A model generated the notes under the pieces. That model ran no database searches and was not told the DNA's origin. It saw nothing but the letters and a program-made list of their open reading frames with translations. This document shows, in pieces, positions 17,544-27,102 of a stretch of DNA of 64,000 nt; within the stretch, counting starts at the first letter, position 1, and every line of letters begins with the position of its first letter. The stretch is from Candidatus Bathyarchaeota archaeon (GTDB taxonomy: Archaea; Thermoproteota; Bathyarchaeia; Bathyarchaeales; Bathycorpusculaceae), in the NCBI GenBank assembly GCA_003164295.1, contig PLTA01000056.1:104589-168588 (forward strand). Direction: 5' to 3'. A program made the translations under genes and the position numbers.

Positions 17544-18035
17544 TTGCCCGAAGATGATCGACGTCGCTTAATGCTGGAAAAAATTCTTAAAGAACATAAT
17601 TATCAGGGAAGTGCTCTTTTAGAGGTACTACATAGCGCTCAAGAAATTTATGGTTATTTAGATAAAGATTTGCTAATGGATATTTCTGAGTCACTAAACC
17701 TTCCGCCCAGTCACGTTTTTGGTGTCACAACGTTTTACAGTTTTTTTAAGCTTAGAAAACCAGGTGAACATGTAGTTACTGGTTGCTTAGGAACTGCCTG
17801 CTACGTGAAAGATGTAGAACAAATCTTGGAAGCAATAGAGAGCGAATTTAACCTCAAACGCGGAGGATCCACTTCTGATGGAAAACTTTCAATACTCATT
17901 ACACGCTGCATAGGTGCTTGCGCAATGGCACCTAACATCGTTGTTGATGATGAAGTTATTGGCAAAGCCACAAAAGAAATAGTAATAGAAAAAATTAAAA
18001 ATGTTCTTGGAGGGGTAAAAATTGAAACTAGCTGA
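17544..18035 (+). CDS. hoxE: NAD-reducing hydrogenase/NuoE-type 2Fe-2S subunit
   Basis: 163 residues of the thioredoxin-like [2Fe-2S] family (NuoE/HoxE). An N-terminal helical part (EILHSAQEIYGYLD-like segment) precedes the ligands GCLGTACYVKDV and CIGACAMAPN. It passes electrons between the flavin subunit and the iron-sulfur chain of a soluble NAD-linked hydrogenase. The TTG at 17544 follows GGAGG by ten bases; the nearer ATG is out of frame. It is the first gene of five (hoxE-F-U-Y-H), and its end overlaps hoxF by 14 bases. Confidence 0.9.
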   Translation: MPEDDRRRLMLEKILKEHNYQGSALLEVLHSAQEIYGYLDKDLLMDISESLNLPPSHVFGVTTFYSFFKLRKPGEHVVTGCLGTACYVKDVEQILEAIESEFNLKRGGSTSDGKLSILITRCIGACAMAPNIVVDDEVIGKATKEIVIEKIKNVLGGVKIETS

Positions 18036-19668
18036 TCTTCAAAAAATAACTGAGCAAGAACTCGATTTTCAAAGAGGTTACAAATACCGAATTAATGTGT
18101 GCTGCTCAAGCGGCTGTGTACCCTTCGGAGCTTTTAAAATTCTTAAAGCATTCGAGGATGCAGTTAAGGAATTTGGTGTAGAAAACGAATGCAAAGTCGC
18201 ACGTACTGGCTGCATAGGAACCTGTTCAGTTGCTCCAGTCGTGCTAATTGAACCCGGAGATTACCTCTACCAAAGTGTTACTCCAGAAAGAGTACGAGAA
18301 ATAGTACGCGACCACGTCGTTTTAGGATTACCCGTAAAAGATATGCTCTACAAAAACCAAGCATACTTCAAAAAACAACATCGGCTTGTCCTACGGAACG
18401 CAGGAAAAATCGATCCTTCAAGAATTCAAGATTACATTTCTGTCGGCGGCTACTCTGCCTTAGCTAAATGTCTTGCAACCATGACTTCCCAAGGAGTAAT
18501 TTACGAAGTTATGAGCAGTGGTCTGAGAGGTCGAGGCGGCGCAGGGTTCCCAACAGGACAAAAATGGACTTTAGTCTCAAGAGCACACAATTATCCCAAA
18601 TATATTGTTGCTAACTTAGATGAAGGAGATCCTGGAGTTTTCGCAAACAGAACTTTAGCTGAAGCTGATCCTCATGCGATTATTGAAGGCATGCTTATCG
18701 CTGCCTATGCAGTTGGTTCAGAAAAAGGTTACATTTACATTAGATCTGAGTACCCCTTAGCCATTCAAACGTTACAAAAGGCAATTGCCCAAGCTAAAGC
18801 AATGACTTTACTGGGCGATAACATTTTGGAAACTCCCTTCAAGTTTGATCTTGAACTACGATTTGGTGCAGGCGCATTTGTGGCGGGGGAAGAAACAGCT
18901 ATTCTTGCATCAGTTGAAGGTCGCAGAGCTATGCCTCGTCCGCGTCCGCCCTATCCGGCAAATTCTGGTTTATGGCAGAAGCCAACGCTTATACAAAACG
19001 TTGAGACCCTAGCCAACATACCGTTAATCATACAAAACGGCGGTTTATGGTTCCAAAAGTTGGGAACACCCAAATGTAGCGGAACAAAATGTTTCTCTTT
19101 AACAGGCAAAGTCAACAATCCAGGCTTAATTGAAGTTCCGATGGGAATTACTCTCAGAGAAGTAGTGTTTGAAATTGGCGGAGGAGTTCCAGAAGGACGA
19201 AAATTCAAATCAGTCTTGGTGGGTGGCCCTTCAGGCGGTTGTTTACCTGAGACTTTTCTTGAAATTCCAGTTGATTATGACTCGTTAACAAAAGTTGGAG
19301 CCATTATGGGTTCTGGTGGTATTGTGGTGCTTGATGATGAGTCATGTATGGTTGACACTGCAAGGTTTTTCACGGAATTCTGTATTGATGAATCATGCGG
19401 CAAATGTACTCCTTGTAGAGCTGGATTGGCTAGAGTTAAAGACATCTACAATGAAATTACGACGGGTAACGGAAAAATGGAGGATATTAGCACTTTAGAG
19501 AAATCCGGAGTTTTCATCAGAGATGCCAGTCTTTGTGGTCTTGGACAAACTGCGCCAAACCCAGTTATTACTACTCTTCGATATTTCAAAGATGAATACA
19601 TTAAACATATAGTCGAGAAGAAATGTGACGCAGGGAAATGCTTTCGTCAAAAGAAGGAGGAAGAATAA
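18022..19668 (+). CDS. hoxF: NuoF/HoxF-type flavoprotein (NADH-binding) subunit
   Basis: 548 residues. Residues about 1-110 are an extra thioredoxin-like 2Fe-2S domain (CCSSGC..., CIGTCSVAPV). The NADH/FMN domain follows with GLRGRGGAGFPTGQKW and NLDEGDPGVF. The SLBB region comes next, and near the C-terminus the 4Fe-4S motif CGKCTPCRAG. This is the diaphorase subunit that exchanges electrons with NAD(P)H through FMN. The start is TTG with GGAGGGG seven bases before it. It ends in a basic, Cys-containing tail rather than the longer C-terminal ferredoxin domain seen in some relatives. Confidence 0.92.
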   Translation: MKLADLQKITEQELDFQRGYKYRINVCCSSGCVPFGAFKILKAFEDAVKEFGVENECKVARTGCIGTCSVAPVVLIEPGDYLYQSVTPERVREIVRDHVVLGLPVKDMLYKNQAYFKKQHRLVLRNAGKIDPSRIQDYISVGGYSALAKCLATMTSQGVIYEVMSSGLRGRGGAGFPTGQKWTLVSRAHNYPKYIVANLDEGDPGVFANRTLAEADPHAIIEGMLIAAYAVGSEKGYIYIRSEYPLAIQTLQKAIAQAKAMTLLGDNILETPFKFDLELRFGAGAFVAGEETAILASVEGRRAMPRPRPPYPANSGLWQKPTLIQNVETLANIPLIIQNGGLWFQKLGTPKCSGTKCFSLTGKVNNPGLIEVPMGITLREVVFEIGGGVPEGRKFKSVLVGGPSGGCLPETFLEIPVDYDSLTKVGAIMGSGGIVVLDDESCMVDTARFFTEFCIDESCGKCTPCRAGLARVKDIYNEITTGNGKMEDISTLEKSGVFIRDASLCGLGQTAPNPVITTLRYFKDEYIKHIVEKKCDAGKCFRQKKEEE

Positions 19669-19670
19669 AG

Positions 19671-20396
19671 TTGACCTCTTTAGATGTTAAACCAATTTTA
19701 GATGTTAAACTTACAATTGACGGTGTTGAAGTAACAGTTCCCGAAGGTACCAGTATTCTAAAAGCTGCAAAAGACAATGGAATAATAATTCCAACATTAT
19801 GCAACCTTGAAGGTTTAACCCCCTACGGAGGCTGCCGTCTTTGCTTGGTCGAAGTTAGCGGTTCGCCAAGACTTTTTCCCGCTTGCACAACACCCGTGGG
19901 TCCAAACATTGAAGTTACAACAAATTCAAGCAGACTAAAAGAATACCGAAAAATGGTTATCCAAATGCTATTGGCTGAGAGAACTCATATTTGCTCGGTC
20001 TGCGTAGCCAACGATCACTGTGAGCTTCAAGCGATGGCAAACCAACTTGGTGTCGATCACGTAATGTTTGAGCGAAACTGGAGCAGTGACCAAATTGATT
20101 CTACTCATGACTTTTTAGTTATTGATCGCAATCGATGTATTTTATGTACTCGTTGCGTGCGTGTCTGCGACCAAATTGAAGGTGTTCATACTCTTGACTT
20201 AAAGTTAAGAGGAAAAGATACTCAAGTAATCATGGATCTTGATGAGAACTGGAGTAATTCTTGTTCTTGCACTTCATGTCGCAAATGTGCAAAAGTGTGT
20301 CCGGTCGGAGCCATCTACATTGAAGGAGAACCAATCGATCACACAAAGAAGAAAGATATCGCCGAGTTTATAATGGAAAGGAGGACCCACAAGTGA
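19671..20396 (+). CDS. hoxU: HoxU/NuoG-N-type iron-sulfur subunit
   Basis: 241 residues from TTG 19671, three bases after the hoxF stop, with GGAGGAA upstream. Domains: [2Fe-2S] ferredoxin (CNLEGLTPYGGCRLC), His-Cys 4Fe-4S region (HICSVCVANDHCEL), then two 4Fe-4S clusters (CILCTRCVRVC, CTSCRKCAKVCP). It wires HoxEF to the hydrogenase module HoxYH. The length is standard for HoxU. Its stop overlaps the next start (GTGA). Confidence 0.92.
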   Translation: MTSLDVKPILDVKLTIDGVEVTVPEGTSILKAAKDNGIIIPTLCNLEGLTPYGGCRLCLVEVSGSPRLFPACTTPVGPNIEVTTNSSRLKEYRKMVIQMLLAERTHICSVCVANDHCELQAMANQLGVDHVMFERNWSSDQIDSTHDFLVIDRNRCILCTRCVRVCDQIEGVHTLDLKLRGKDTQVIMDLDENWSNSCSCTSCRKCAKVCPVGAIYIEGEPIDHTKKKDIAEFIMERRTHK

Positions 20397-20935
20397 CCGC
20401 GAACCCGAAAGTTAGAGTTGCCACAGTTTGGCTTAGCGGTTGCTCAGGCTGTCATATGTCTTTCCTTGACCAAGATGAACGCCTTATTGACTTAGCTAAA
20501 AAGATAACTTTAGTTTACAGTCCCATCGCTGACGTGAAAGAATTCCCTGACAACGTAGATGTCACGCTTATCGAGGGTGCCGTAGCAAACGAAGAACAGT
20601 TAGCAATGCTGAAGAAAGTCAGGACAAGAACTAAACTCTTGATTTCGCTTGGTGACTGCGCTGTAACAGGAAACGTGACTGCATTGCGTAATTCATGGCA
20701 TCATAGTGACCAAGCAGTTTTGGAACGAGCTTTCAAAGATCCATCTGACTTAAACGCTGCCATCCCTACAGCGGTGCCAAAACTACTCATTAAGGCTATT
20801 CCAATACATGAAGAGGTAAAAGTTGACTTTTTCATTCCAGGGTGCCCACCGCACGCCGATCTGATAAACTATGTATTAACTGAATTGTTGGCTGGCAGAA
20901 CACCAGTCATGGAGGGTCGATCAAAATATGGTTAA
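20393..20935 (+). CDS. hoxY: NiFe-hydrogenase small subunit, group 3d type
   Basis: 180 residues of the short HoxY type. It has GCSGCHMSFLD near the N-terminus, GDCAVTGN in the middle and PGCPPHADLI near the C-terminus, which supply Cys ligands for one proximal 4Fe-4S cluster. The GTG start overlaps the hoxU stop. It pairs with HoxH to form the H2-splitting module in the cytoplasm. Confidence 0.92.
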   Translation: MTANPKVRVATVWLSGCSGCHMSFLDQDERLIDLAKKITLVYSPIADVKEFPDNVDVTLIEGAVANEEQLAMLKKVRTRTKLLISLGDCAVTGNVTALRNSWHHSDQAVLERAFKDPSDLNAAIPTAVPKLLIKAIPIHEEVKVDFFIPGCPPHADLINYVLTELLAGRTPVMEGRSKYG

Positions 20936-22370
20936 ACCACAATTAGAGAAAAAAATTACTATTAGCCCAATTACACGCATTGAAGGGCACGCTCAAGTAA
21001 CCATACTGCTAAACGATGATGACACAGTAAAAGAAGCCCTCTTCAAGGTGGTTGATTTCCGAGGGTTTGAAAAATTCACTGAAGGCAGACCATTCTACGA
21101 GATGCCCAGTATAACATCTAGATCCTGCGGTATCTGCCCCGTAAGCCACCTGCTTGCTTCAGCTAAAGCCTGCGACGCTATCGTCGGCGTAACACCGCCC
21201 AAAACAGCCATAATGCTAAGACGCTTAATGCACATGGGACAACTCATCCAATCACACGCCTTAAACTTCTTCCACCTCTCATCGCCCGACATGCTGCTAG
21301 GCTTTGACTCGGACCCAGCGCAAAGAAACATTTTCGGATTAATAGAAAAACAACCTGAAATAGCCATGCGCGGCATAAAACTCCGCAAATACGGCCAAGA
21401 ATTAATCGAAAAAATCGCTGGCAAACGAATTCACTCAAGCGAATGGATATTGCCAGGCGGCGCAAAATGGCCTCTCACACAGGAAAGAGCAGACTACTTA
21501 TGCGCCAATCTGCCTGAAGCCATAGAGAGCACACAACAAACACTTTCTATGTACAAAAAGATGCTAGATGGCTTTGAAGAAGAAATTGAAAACTTCGGCA
21601 ATTTCCCAAGTTATTACATGGGTTTAGTAACGAAAGATGGAGGGCTAGAACATTATGATGGCACGCTTACTATTATTGACAATAGCGGCAAAGTTGCAGC
21701 GCAATGCGTAGACCCAACAACGTATCAGGAATTTATCGGTGAAGCTGTTGAACCTTGGTCTTTCATGAAGTTTCCATACTTCAAATCGGTCGGTTATCCC
21801 CAAGGTGCTTACCGCGTGGGACCATTAGCGCGGCTTAATGTTGCTTCCTACTGTGGCACACCGCTTGCAGACCAAGAGCTCAAGGCGTTCAAGAAGTTAG
21901 GCAAGAACGGCGTTGTCCAAAGCACATTCCACTACCATTACGCACGCCTAATCGAGATAATTTTCTGCCTTGAAACCGCCAAAAACCTGCTTCAAGACCC
22001 CGAAATCCTATCAGAACATGTAACATCAAAAGCACTCGTCAATAATTACGAAGGCGTAGGCGTAGCTGAAGCTCCAAGAGGTACTCTGATCCACCACTAC
22101 AAAGTTGACCAACAAGGATTGATTACTTGGAACAACATGATAATCGCAACGGAACACAACAACATCGCCTATAACATGGCAGTAACGCAAGTGGCTAAAA
22201 AATATGTTAAAGCAAAACAACTCGAAGAAGGAATGCTAAACCGCGTGGAAGCTGTCATCCGAGCGTTTGACCCATGCTTAAGCTGTGCAACACATGCCAT
22301 TGGCAAAATGCCTTTAGATATAAAACTAGTTGATGCAGCCGGAAAACTGGTTGATCGCAAAATAAGATAA
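20928..22370 (+). CDS. hoxH: NiFe-hydrogenase large subunit, group 3d type
   Basis: 480 residues. The N-terminal motif SRSCGICPVSH and the C-terminal motif DPCLSCATH give the four Cys that bind the Ni-Fe centre. After the His there is a tail of about 24 residues, removed by a maturation protease in this family (a candidate protease gene lies at 27720). The start overlaps hoxY by eight bases. In context this is a NAD-linked bidirectional hydrogenase in an archaeon that also has an Mvh-type one next door. Confidence 0.93.
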   Translation: MVKPQLEKKITISPITRIEGHAQVTILLNDDDTVKEALFKVVDFRGFEKFTEGRPFYEMPSITSRSCGICPVSHLLASAKACDAIVGVTPPKTAIMLRRLMHMGQLIQSHALNFFHLSSPDMLLGFDSDPAQRNIFGLIEKQPEIAMRGIKLRKYGQELIEKIAGKRIHSSEWILPGGAKWPLTQERADYLCANLPEAIESTQQTLSMYKKMLDGFEEEIENFGNFPSYYMGLVTKDGGLEHYDGTLTIIDNSGKVAAQCVDPTTYQEFIGEAVEPWSFMKFPYFKSVGYPQGAYRVGPLARLNVASYCGTPLADQELKAFKKLGKNGVVQSTFHYHYARLIEIIFCLETAKNLLQDPEILSEHVTSKALVNNYEGVGVAEAPRGTLIHHYKVDQQGLITWNNMIIATEHNNIAYNMAVTQVAKKYVKAKQLEEGMLNRVEAVIRAFDPCLSCATHAIGKMPLDIKLVDAAGKLVDRKIR

Positions 22371-22399
22371 ATCTATTTTTATTTTTTTGAATATTTTTT

Positions 22400-22427
22400 A
22401 CCCTGAAGGGTGACCACTATTAGTGGT
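22400..22427 (+). terminator. Tandem hairpins after hoxH
   Basis: Two adjacent inverted repeats: ACCCT-GA-AGGGT (22400-22411) and ACCACT-ATT-AGTGGT (22413-22427). A T-rich stretch lies just upstream. They probably mark the end of the hox transcript or separate it from the hdr operon. Confidence 0.45.
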
Positions 22428-22629
22428 GCAAATATGAATAGGCTTGTCTGCTCACAAATATCCATAACTCCTAACGAAAACAACAAACTTTCCATAATCA
22501 AAATGTAAAAATCGTCATATTAGACATGGCAGAATCACTTAAGCATTGACTGAACCTTTATGTATTTGACTTTGGAATTTGGAGTAAATAAGCACGCATG
22601 GTGCTACCTATCTGTCAAAGTGAATCTAT

Positions 22630-23190
22630 GTGACTGAGACAGCATCAACAACTCCATCTGGCAAAGAGCCGATAAAAGCTTCCGAACTTGATCCAAAATT
22701 TAAGTATGAACTGCTTAAAATTCATGGAAGCGAAAAAATTCTTAAATGTTTCCAGTGTGGAACATGCACTTCAGATTGCCCAGTTGCAAGATACAGTGAT
22801 AGTTATCGTCCGAGAACACTAATTCATATGGCACAGCTTGGCCTAAAAGATCGAGTTCTCAAAAGTGATACATTGTGGTTGTGTGCTGCTTGTTTTACAT
22901 GTACCGATCGATGTCCACAGGATGTTGAAGTTGCAGCGGTCATTCGGGTCTTCCGTAACTTAGCTGCAGAAAATCGATGCGTGCCTCAAGTTTTTAAAGA
23001 TCAAACTGCGAGCCTGCTTGAATCAGGTTATGCTTTCAAGATTCCCGAGTTAAGAGTCAAAAAACGAGAATCACAATGCTTGCCGCCCCTGCCAAAAGGC
23101 AACCCTGAAAAAGTAAAAAAAGTTCTTAAAGGCGTAAAATTCGTAGAAACCATCCAGAAACCAGCAGAGGTAAAAACGAATGAGCAATAA
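22630..23190 (+). CDS. hdrC: Heterodisulfide reductase subunit C
   Basis: 186 residues. Two 4Fe-4S sets: CFQCGTCTSDCPVARY (about 36-51) and CAACFTCTDRCPQDVE (about 80-95), the HdrC pattern. It passes electrons to HdrB. The GTG start at 22630 begins an operon hdrC-hdrB-mvhG-mvhA, in which each gene overlaps the next by 4-11 bases. A typical HdrABC-MvhADG complex also needs HdrA and MvhD, and neither is encoded here. Confidence 0.88.
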   Translation: MTETASTTPSGKEPIKASELDPKFKYELLKIHGSEKILKCFQCGTCTSDCPVARYSDSYRPRTLIHMAQLGLKDRVLKSDTLWLCAACFTCTDRCPQDVEVAAVIRVFRNLAAENRCVPQVFKDQTASLLESGYAFKIPELRVKKRESQCLPPLPKGNPEKVKKVLKGVKFVETIQKPAEVKTNEQ

Positions 23191-24073
23191 ATACCTGATT
23201 TTTCTCGGATGCGCAATACCTTATCGCGTTTCTGCATACGAAATTTCGTCTCGCAAGGTCCTTGCTAAACTCGGCGTTGAATTGGTTGAAATGCCCGAAT
23301 TCAACTGTTGCGGTCTACCGTTAGATCCTGTAAGTCATGAAACGATGCTTATTTTAGCGGCAAAAAACTTGGCGATGGCAGAGCAAACTGGCTTAAACAT
23401 TTTAACGCTTTGCCCAGGTTGCGCTGGCACACTAAAGAAAGTCAACAAAATCCTAAAAGAAGACAAAGTCTTAAAAGAGCAAATTAACGGTCACCTCAAA
23501 GAAATAGGCTTAGAATTCAAAGGAACCATAGAAACAAAACATCTTCTTCAACTGCTTAAGGAAGATGTGGGCGTCGAGAAAATAAAAGCATCCGTTGTAA
23601 AACCATTGACAATGCTTAAAGTCGCTGAACACAATGGCTGCCACATCTTAAGACCTAAAGAATTCATTGGTTTTGATGATCCTGAAGACCCACAAACCCT
23701 AAAAATGCTAATAGAAGCCACAGGAGCCACATGCCTAGACTACATTGACGAAACAGAATGCTGTGGTGCACCAAGCGTCGGAGTTAGCGACAAAATCGCA
23801 TTGCAACTTGCAAGAGATAAGCTTAATCATGTAAAAATGGTTGAGGCACAAGCTTTAATCACAATTTGCCCATTTTGCCATATAATGTATGATACAAATG
23901 AGCTGCGAATAGAGAAAATCTTTAATGAAGCCTATGGTATTCCAATCCTCCATTACCCACAACTACTCGGGTTAGCAATGGGCTTAACACCAGAAGAATT
24001 AGCTTTCAACGAACTCCGAGTTAACGCATCAAAAATACTAAAACAAGTAACAGAGGAAGTAAACAAGCAATGA
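23180..24073 (+). CDS. hdrB: Heterodisulfide reductase subunit B
   Basis: 297 residues with two CCG (Cys-rich) domains: NCCGLPLD...LCPGC and ECCGAPSVG...ICPFC. These motifs bind the noncubane 4Fe-4S clusters that reduce disulfides in HdrB. The N-terminal ISSRKVLAKLGVELVEM region is typical. The disulfide substrate is unknown here; CoM-S-S-CoB applies only in methanogens. Overlaps hdrC and mvhG. Confidence 0.9.
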   Translation: MSNKYLIFLGCAIPYRVSAYEISSRKVLAKLGVELVEMPEFNCCGLPLDPVSHETMLILAAKNLAMAEQTGLNILTLCPGCAGTLKKVNKILKEDKVLKEQINGHLKEIGLEFKGTIETKHLLQLLKEDVGVEKIKASVVKPLTMLKVAEHNGCHILRPKEFIGFDDPEDPQTLKMLIEATGATCLDYIDETECCGAPSVGVSDKIALQLARDKLNHVKMVEAQALITICPFCHIMYDTNELRIEKIFNEAYGIPILHYPQLLGLAMGLTPEELAFNELRVNASKILKQVTEEVNKQ

Positions 24074-25059
24074 GCAAAAATAAATTAAAAATAGCCTTTT
24101 ACTGGGCTGCAAGTTGCGGCGGCTGCGAAATAGCCGTCTTAGACCTAAACGAAAAAATCCTTGATGTAGTTCAATTAGCCGACATTGTTTTTTGGCCCGT
24201 AGCCATCGATGTCAAATACAAAGATGTCGAAGCTATGCCTGAAAAATCCATTGACATAACATTCTTTAACGGTTCAATACGCAACTCAGAACAAGAACAC
24301 ATGGCGAAGGTTTTAAGAGAAAAATCTAAAACCCTTGTTGCTTTTGGCTCATGCGCTCACCAAGGAAGCGTGCCAGGACTCGCAAACCTCAACGACAAAA
24401 AAGAAATTTTCGATCAAGTCTACATAAAAGACAAATCAAACGTCAACCCTCAAGCAACTACACCTAAGACTCAAACCCAAGTCAAAGAAGGCATCCTCAA
24501 AATCCCTGAATTCTATGACACAGTAAAAACCTTAGCACAAACAGTAGATGTTGATTATTACCTGCCCGGTTGCCCGCCGCCAGTCAAACTAATTGCTGCC
24601 GCAGTAGATGCAATAGCAAACAACAAGTTACCCCCAAAAGGCTCAGTACTCGCACCACTCAAAGCAGTATGCGACGAATGCCCAAGGAAACGAGAAAACA
24701 AAAAAATCGGCAAAATCTACCGTGTCTACGATAAAGCTCCTGAACCAGAAAAATGTCTCCTAGAACAAGGCATTCTCTGCTTAGGCCTTGCAACCAGAAG
24801 TGGCTGCGGCGCCCAATGCTTAAACGTTGACATGCCTTGCACAGGCTGCGGTGGACCAGCTCCAAATGTGCCAGACCAAGGTGCTGCAATTGTATCTGCT
24901 TTAGCTTCAATACTTGGCTACGATGGTGAACCCGGCAAAGAAAAGTATACTGAGAAAGAAATAGAGGAATTGCTCAGTCAAGTTAAAGATCCAGTTGGTA
25001 CATTCTATATGTATAGTTTACCAGCTTCAATTTTGAAAAGAAAGGTGATTAAAAAATGA
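24070..25059 (+). CDS. mvhG: F420-non-reducing hydrogenase small subunit, Mvh type
   Basis: 329 residues. The N-terminal WAASCGGCEIAVLD, middle FGSCAHQGSV and PGCPPPVKLI bind the proximal cluster. The C-terminal half has further Cys groups (CDECPRKRENK, GCGAQCLNVDMPCTGCGG) for two more 4Fe-4S clusters, as in MvhG/VhuG (group 3c). ATG 24070 overlaps the hdrB stop by four bases. Confidence 0.92.
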   Translation: MSKNKLKIAFYWAASCGGCEIAVLDLNEKILDVVQLADIVFWPVAIDVKYKDVEAMPEKSIDITFFNGSIRNSEQEHMAKVLREKSKTLVAFGSCAHQGSVPGLANLNDKKEIFDQVYIKDKSNVNPQATTPKTQTQVKEGILKIPEFYDTVKTLAQTVDVDYYLPGCPPPVKLIAAAVDAIANNKLPPKGSVLAPLKAVCDECPRKRENKKIGKIYRVYDKAPEPEKCLLEQGILCLGLATRSGCGAQCLNVDMPCTGCGGPAPNVPDQGAAIVSALASILGYDGEPGKEKYTEKEIEELLSQVKDPVGTFYMYSLPASILKRKVIKK

Positions 25060-26510
25060 AAGAAATAATTATAGATCCAATCACACGCCTCGAAGGACAT
25101 GGAAACGTCTCCATATTCCTAAACGACAAAGGCGAAGTAGAAAATGCTTACCTCAAAATTCCAGAACTCAGAGGCTTTGAGAAATTCTGCATTGGCAGAC
25201 GAGCCGAACTCATGCCTCAACTGACCACAAGAATTTGCGGTGTCTGCCCAGTTGCCCACCATTTTGCAGCCGTAAAAGCTTTAGATGAAGCATTTAATGT
25301 TGAAGTTCCATCAGCAGCAAAGAAACTTCGAGAACTCATGTACAGTGCCTACTTCATTTATGACCATATATTACACTTCTATTATCTTGGTGGACCAGAC
25401 TTCATCGTTGGACCTGATGCACCACCAGAAAAACGCAACATTCTCGGTGTCATCGAAAAAGTCGGCATGCCCGTCGCAGCAGAAGTAATAAAACACCGTG
25501 CTTACGGTCAAAAAATTACCGAAATTATCGGTGGAAAAGCAACTCATCCAGTCTGCGGTTTACCAGGTGGAATCAGCAAGCCACTTTCCGAGGAGAAAAG
25601 ACAAGAAATCGAGACAATGGCCGCTTCATGTGTAGATTTTGCGAAATTCACACTAGATATTTTCCATAAAATCGTTTTAGGTAACACCAAATACGTTGAT
25701 TTAATCAAAAGCGATGCCTATACTATGCCAACTTACTACATGGGCATGGTAGATAAAAACAATAAAGTTAACTTCTACGACGGCAAAATCCGCGTTGTTG
25801 ACCCATCTGGCAAAGAATTTCTAAAGTTCGAATCAAAAGATTACCTCAAACACATCGGTGAACACGTTGAAGAATGGACCTACAGCAAATTCCCATACCT
25901 AAAAGCAATCGGCTGGAAAGGACAAGTTCCAGGCAAAGATAGCGGCGTATACCGAGTTGGTCCACTTGCTCGATTAAATGCTTCAGACGGTATGGCAACA
26001 CCGCTTGCACAAGCAGAATACGATGTAATGTACAAAACACTAGGCGGCAAACCAGTCCACAGCACCTTAGCATACCACTGGGCAAGACTAATCGAATTAC
26101 TTTACGCTACCGAAAGATCGATGGAGTTAGTTAAAGACCCAGAAATCACCAGCACAAACGTTCGCAACATACCAGGCGAACCAACCGAAGGAGTAGGCAT
26201 CGTTGAAGCAGCAAGAGGCACACTCATCCACCACTACACCTTAGACAAAGATGCACTTGTTAAAGACGTAAACCTAATCGTTGCAACAACAAATAATTAC
26301 CCAGCAATCTGTATGAGCATACGTGACGCAGCAAAAGGCTTAATCCACGAGGGCAAAGTTGACCAAGGTATACTTAACATGGTTGAAATGGCTTTCAGAG
26401 CGTACGATCCATGCTTCGGATGCGCAACACACGCAGCAGTTGGACAAATGCCCTTAACAGTTGAAGTCTTTAACGCCCAAAAACAATTACTAAGCTCAGT
26501 CAGCCGTTAA
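25056..26510 (+). CDS. mvhA: F420-non-reducing hydrogenase large subunit, Mvh type
   Basis: 484 residues. TRICGVCPVAHH near the N-terminus and DPCFGCATHAAVGQMP near the C-terminus bind the Ni-Fe centre. It is followed by a short tail likely removed on maturation. Group 3c by similarity of gene order and motifs. The start overlaps mvhG by four bases. It would supply H2-derived electrons to HdrBC or, with a distant HdrA, to ferredoxin by bifurcation. Confidence 0.93.
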   Translation: MKEIIIDPITRLEGHGNVSIFLNDKGEVENAYLKIPELRGFEKFCIGRRAELMPQLTTRICGVCPVAHHFAAVKALDEAFNVEVPSAAKKLRELMYSAYFIYDHILHFYYLGGPDFIVGPDAPPEKRNILGVIEKVGMPVAAEVIKHRAYGQKITEIIGGKATHPVCGLPGGISKPLSEEKRQEIETMAASCVDFAKFTLDIFHKIVLGNTKYVDLIKSDAYTMPTYYMGMVDKNNKVNFYDGKIRVVDPSGKEFLKFESKDYLKHIGEHVEEWTYSKFPYLKAIGWKGQVPGKDSGVYRVGPLARLNASDGMATPLAQAEYDVMYKTLGGKPVHSTLAYHWARLIELLYATERSMELVKDPEITSTNVRNIPGEPTEGVGIVEAARGTLIHHYTLDKDALVKDVNLIVATTNNYPAICMSIRDAAKGLIHEGKVDQGILNMVEMAFRAYDPCFGCATHAAVGQMPLTVEVFNAQKQLLSSVSR

Positions 26511-26538
26511 TTTAGCCCATCTTTATTTAAGGGCAAAA

Positions 26539-26556
26539 TTTTATTTTTTTTATTTT
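26539..26556 (+). terminator. T-rich terminator after mvhA
   Basis: A T-rich tract with an eight-T run (TTTTATTTTTTTTATTTT) 29 bases past the mvhA stop, typical of archaeal termination. Confidence 0.5.
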
Positions 26557-26631
26557 AACCTTGATTTAATGTCATACGCCAAGTTTTATATTTAGTCACT
26601 GTTGAATATTTCTCTATTGAGTGTGTTTAAT

Positions 26632-27102
26632 TTGAAGAGTCTTGTTGTTTACTATTCTCGAACTGGCAATGCACGTTTTGTGGCTGAAACTATTGCTGCA
26701 GAAGTCGGTGCAGACGTCGAAGAAGTTTTGGACCTGAAGAAGCGAAGCGGTCCACTTGGCTTTCTTGGTGGCGGCTCTGATGCACGACGTGGCAAAGAAA
26801 CCGAAATATCCCAAAATATCAAATCACCTACTGGTTATGACCTCATAATTGTTGGAACTCCTGTCTGGGCTAGTCGACCAAGCCCCGCCATAGCGACCTA
26901 CCTTAGAAAGAATGACCTTTCGGGAAAAAAAGTTGCATTATTCTTTACGCAGGGAGGCAAAAAACCAGCAGCTGTTGAACAAACTAAAGCATTAATACCA
27001 AACTCCGAATTCATAGGACAGCTCTCATTAGTTAATCCTTTAACTACCAAAGATGAATCTGAAAAACAAATCGTCGAATGGTGCAAAACTCTAGTTTCTT
27101 AG
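26632..27102 (+). CDS. Flavodoxin family protein
   Basis: 156 residues from TTG 26632 (an earlier in-frame TTG is at 26602). The N-terminal LVVYYSRTGNARFVAETIA is the FMN phosphate-binding loop, and GTPVWASRPSPAIATYL lies near the isoalloxazine. It is a small electron carrier or quinone reductase-like flavoprotein. Its place after two hydrogenase operons suggests an electron acceptor, but this is inference. A TATA-like TTTATATTTA lies 40 bases upstream. Confidence 0.85.
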   Translation: MKSLVVYYSRTGNARFVAETIAAEVGADVEEVLDLKKRSGPLGFLGGGSDARRGKETEISQNIKSPTGYDLIIVGTPVWASRPSPAIATYLRKNDLSGKKVALFFTQGGKKPAAVEQTKALIPNSEFIGQLSLVNPLTTKDESEKQIVEWCKTLVS

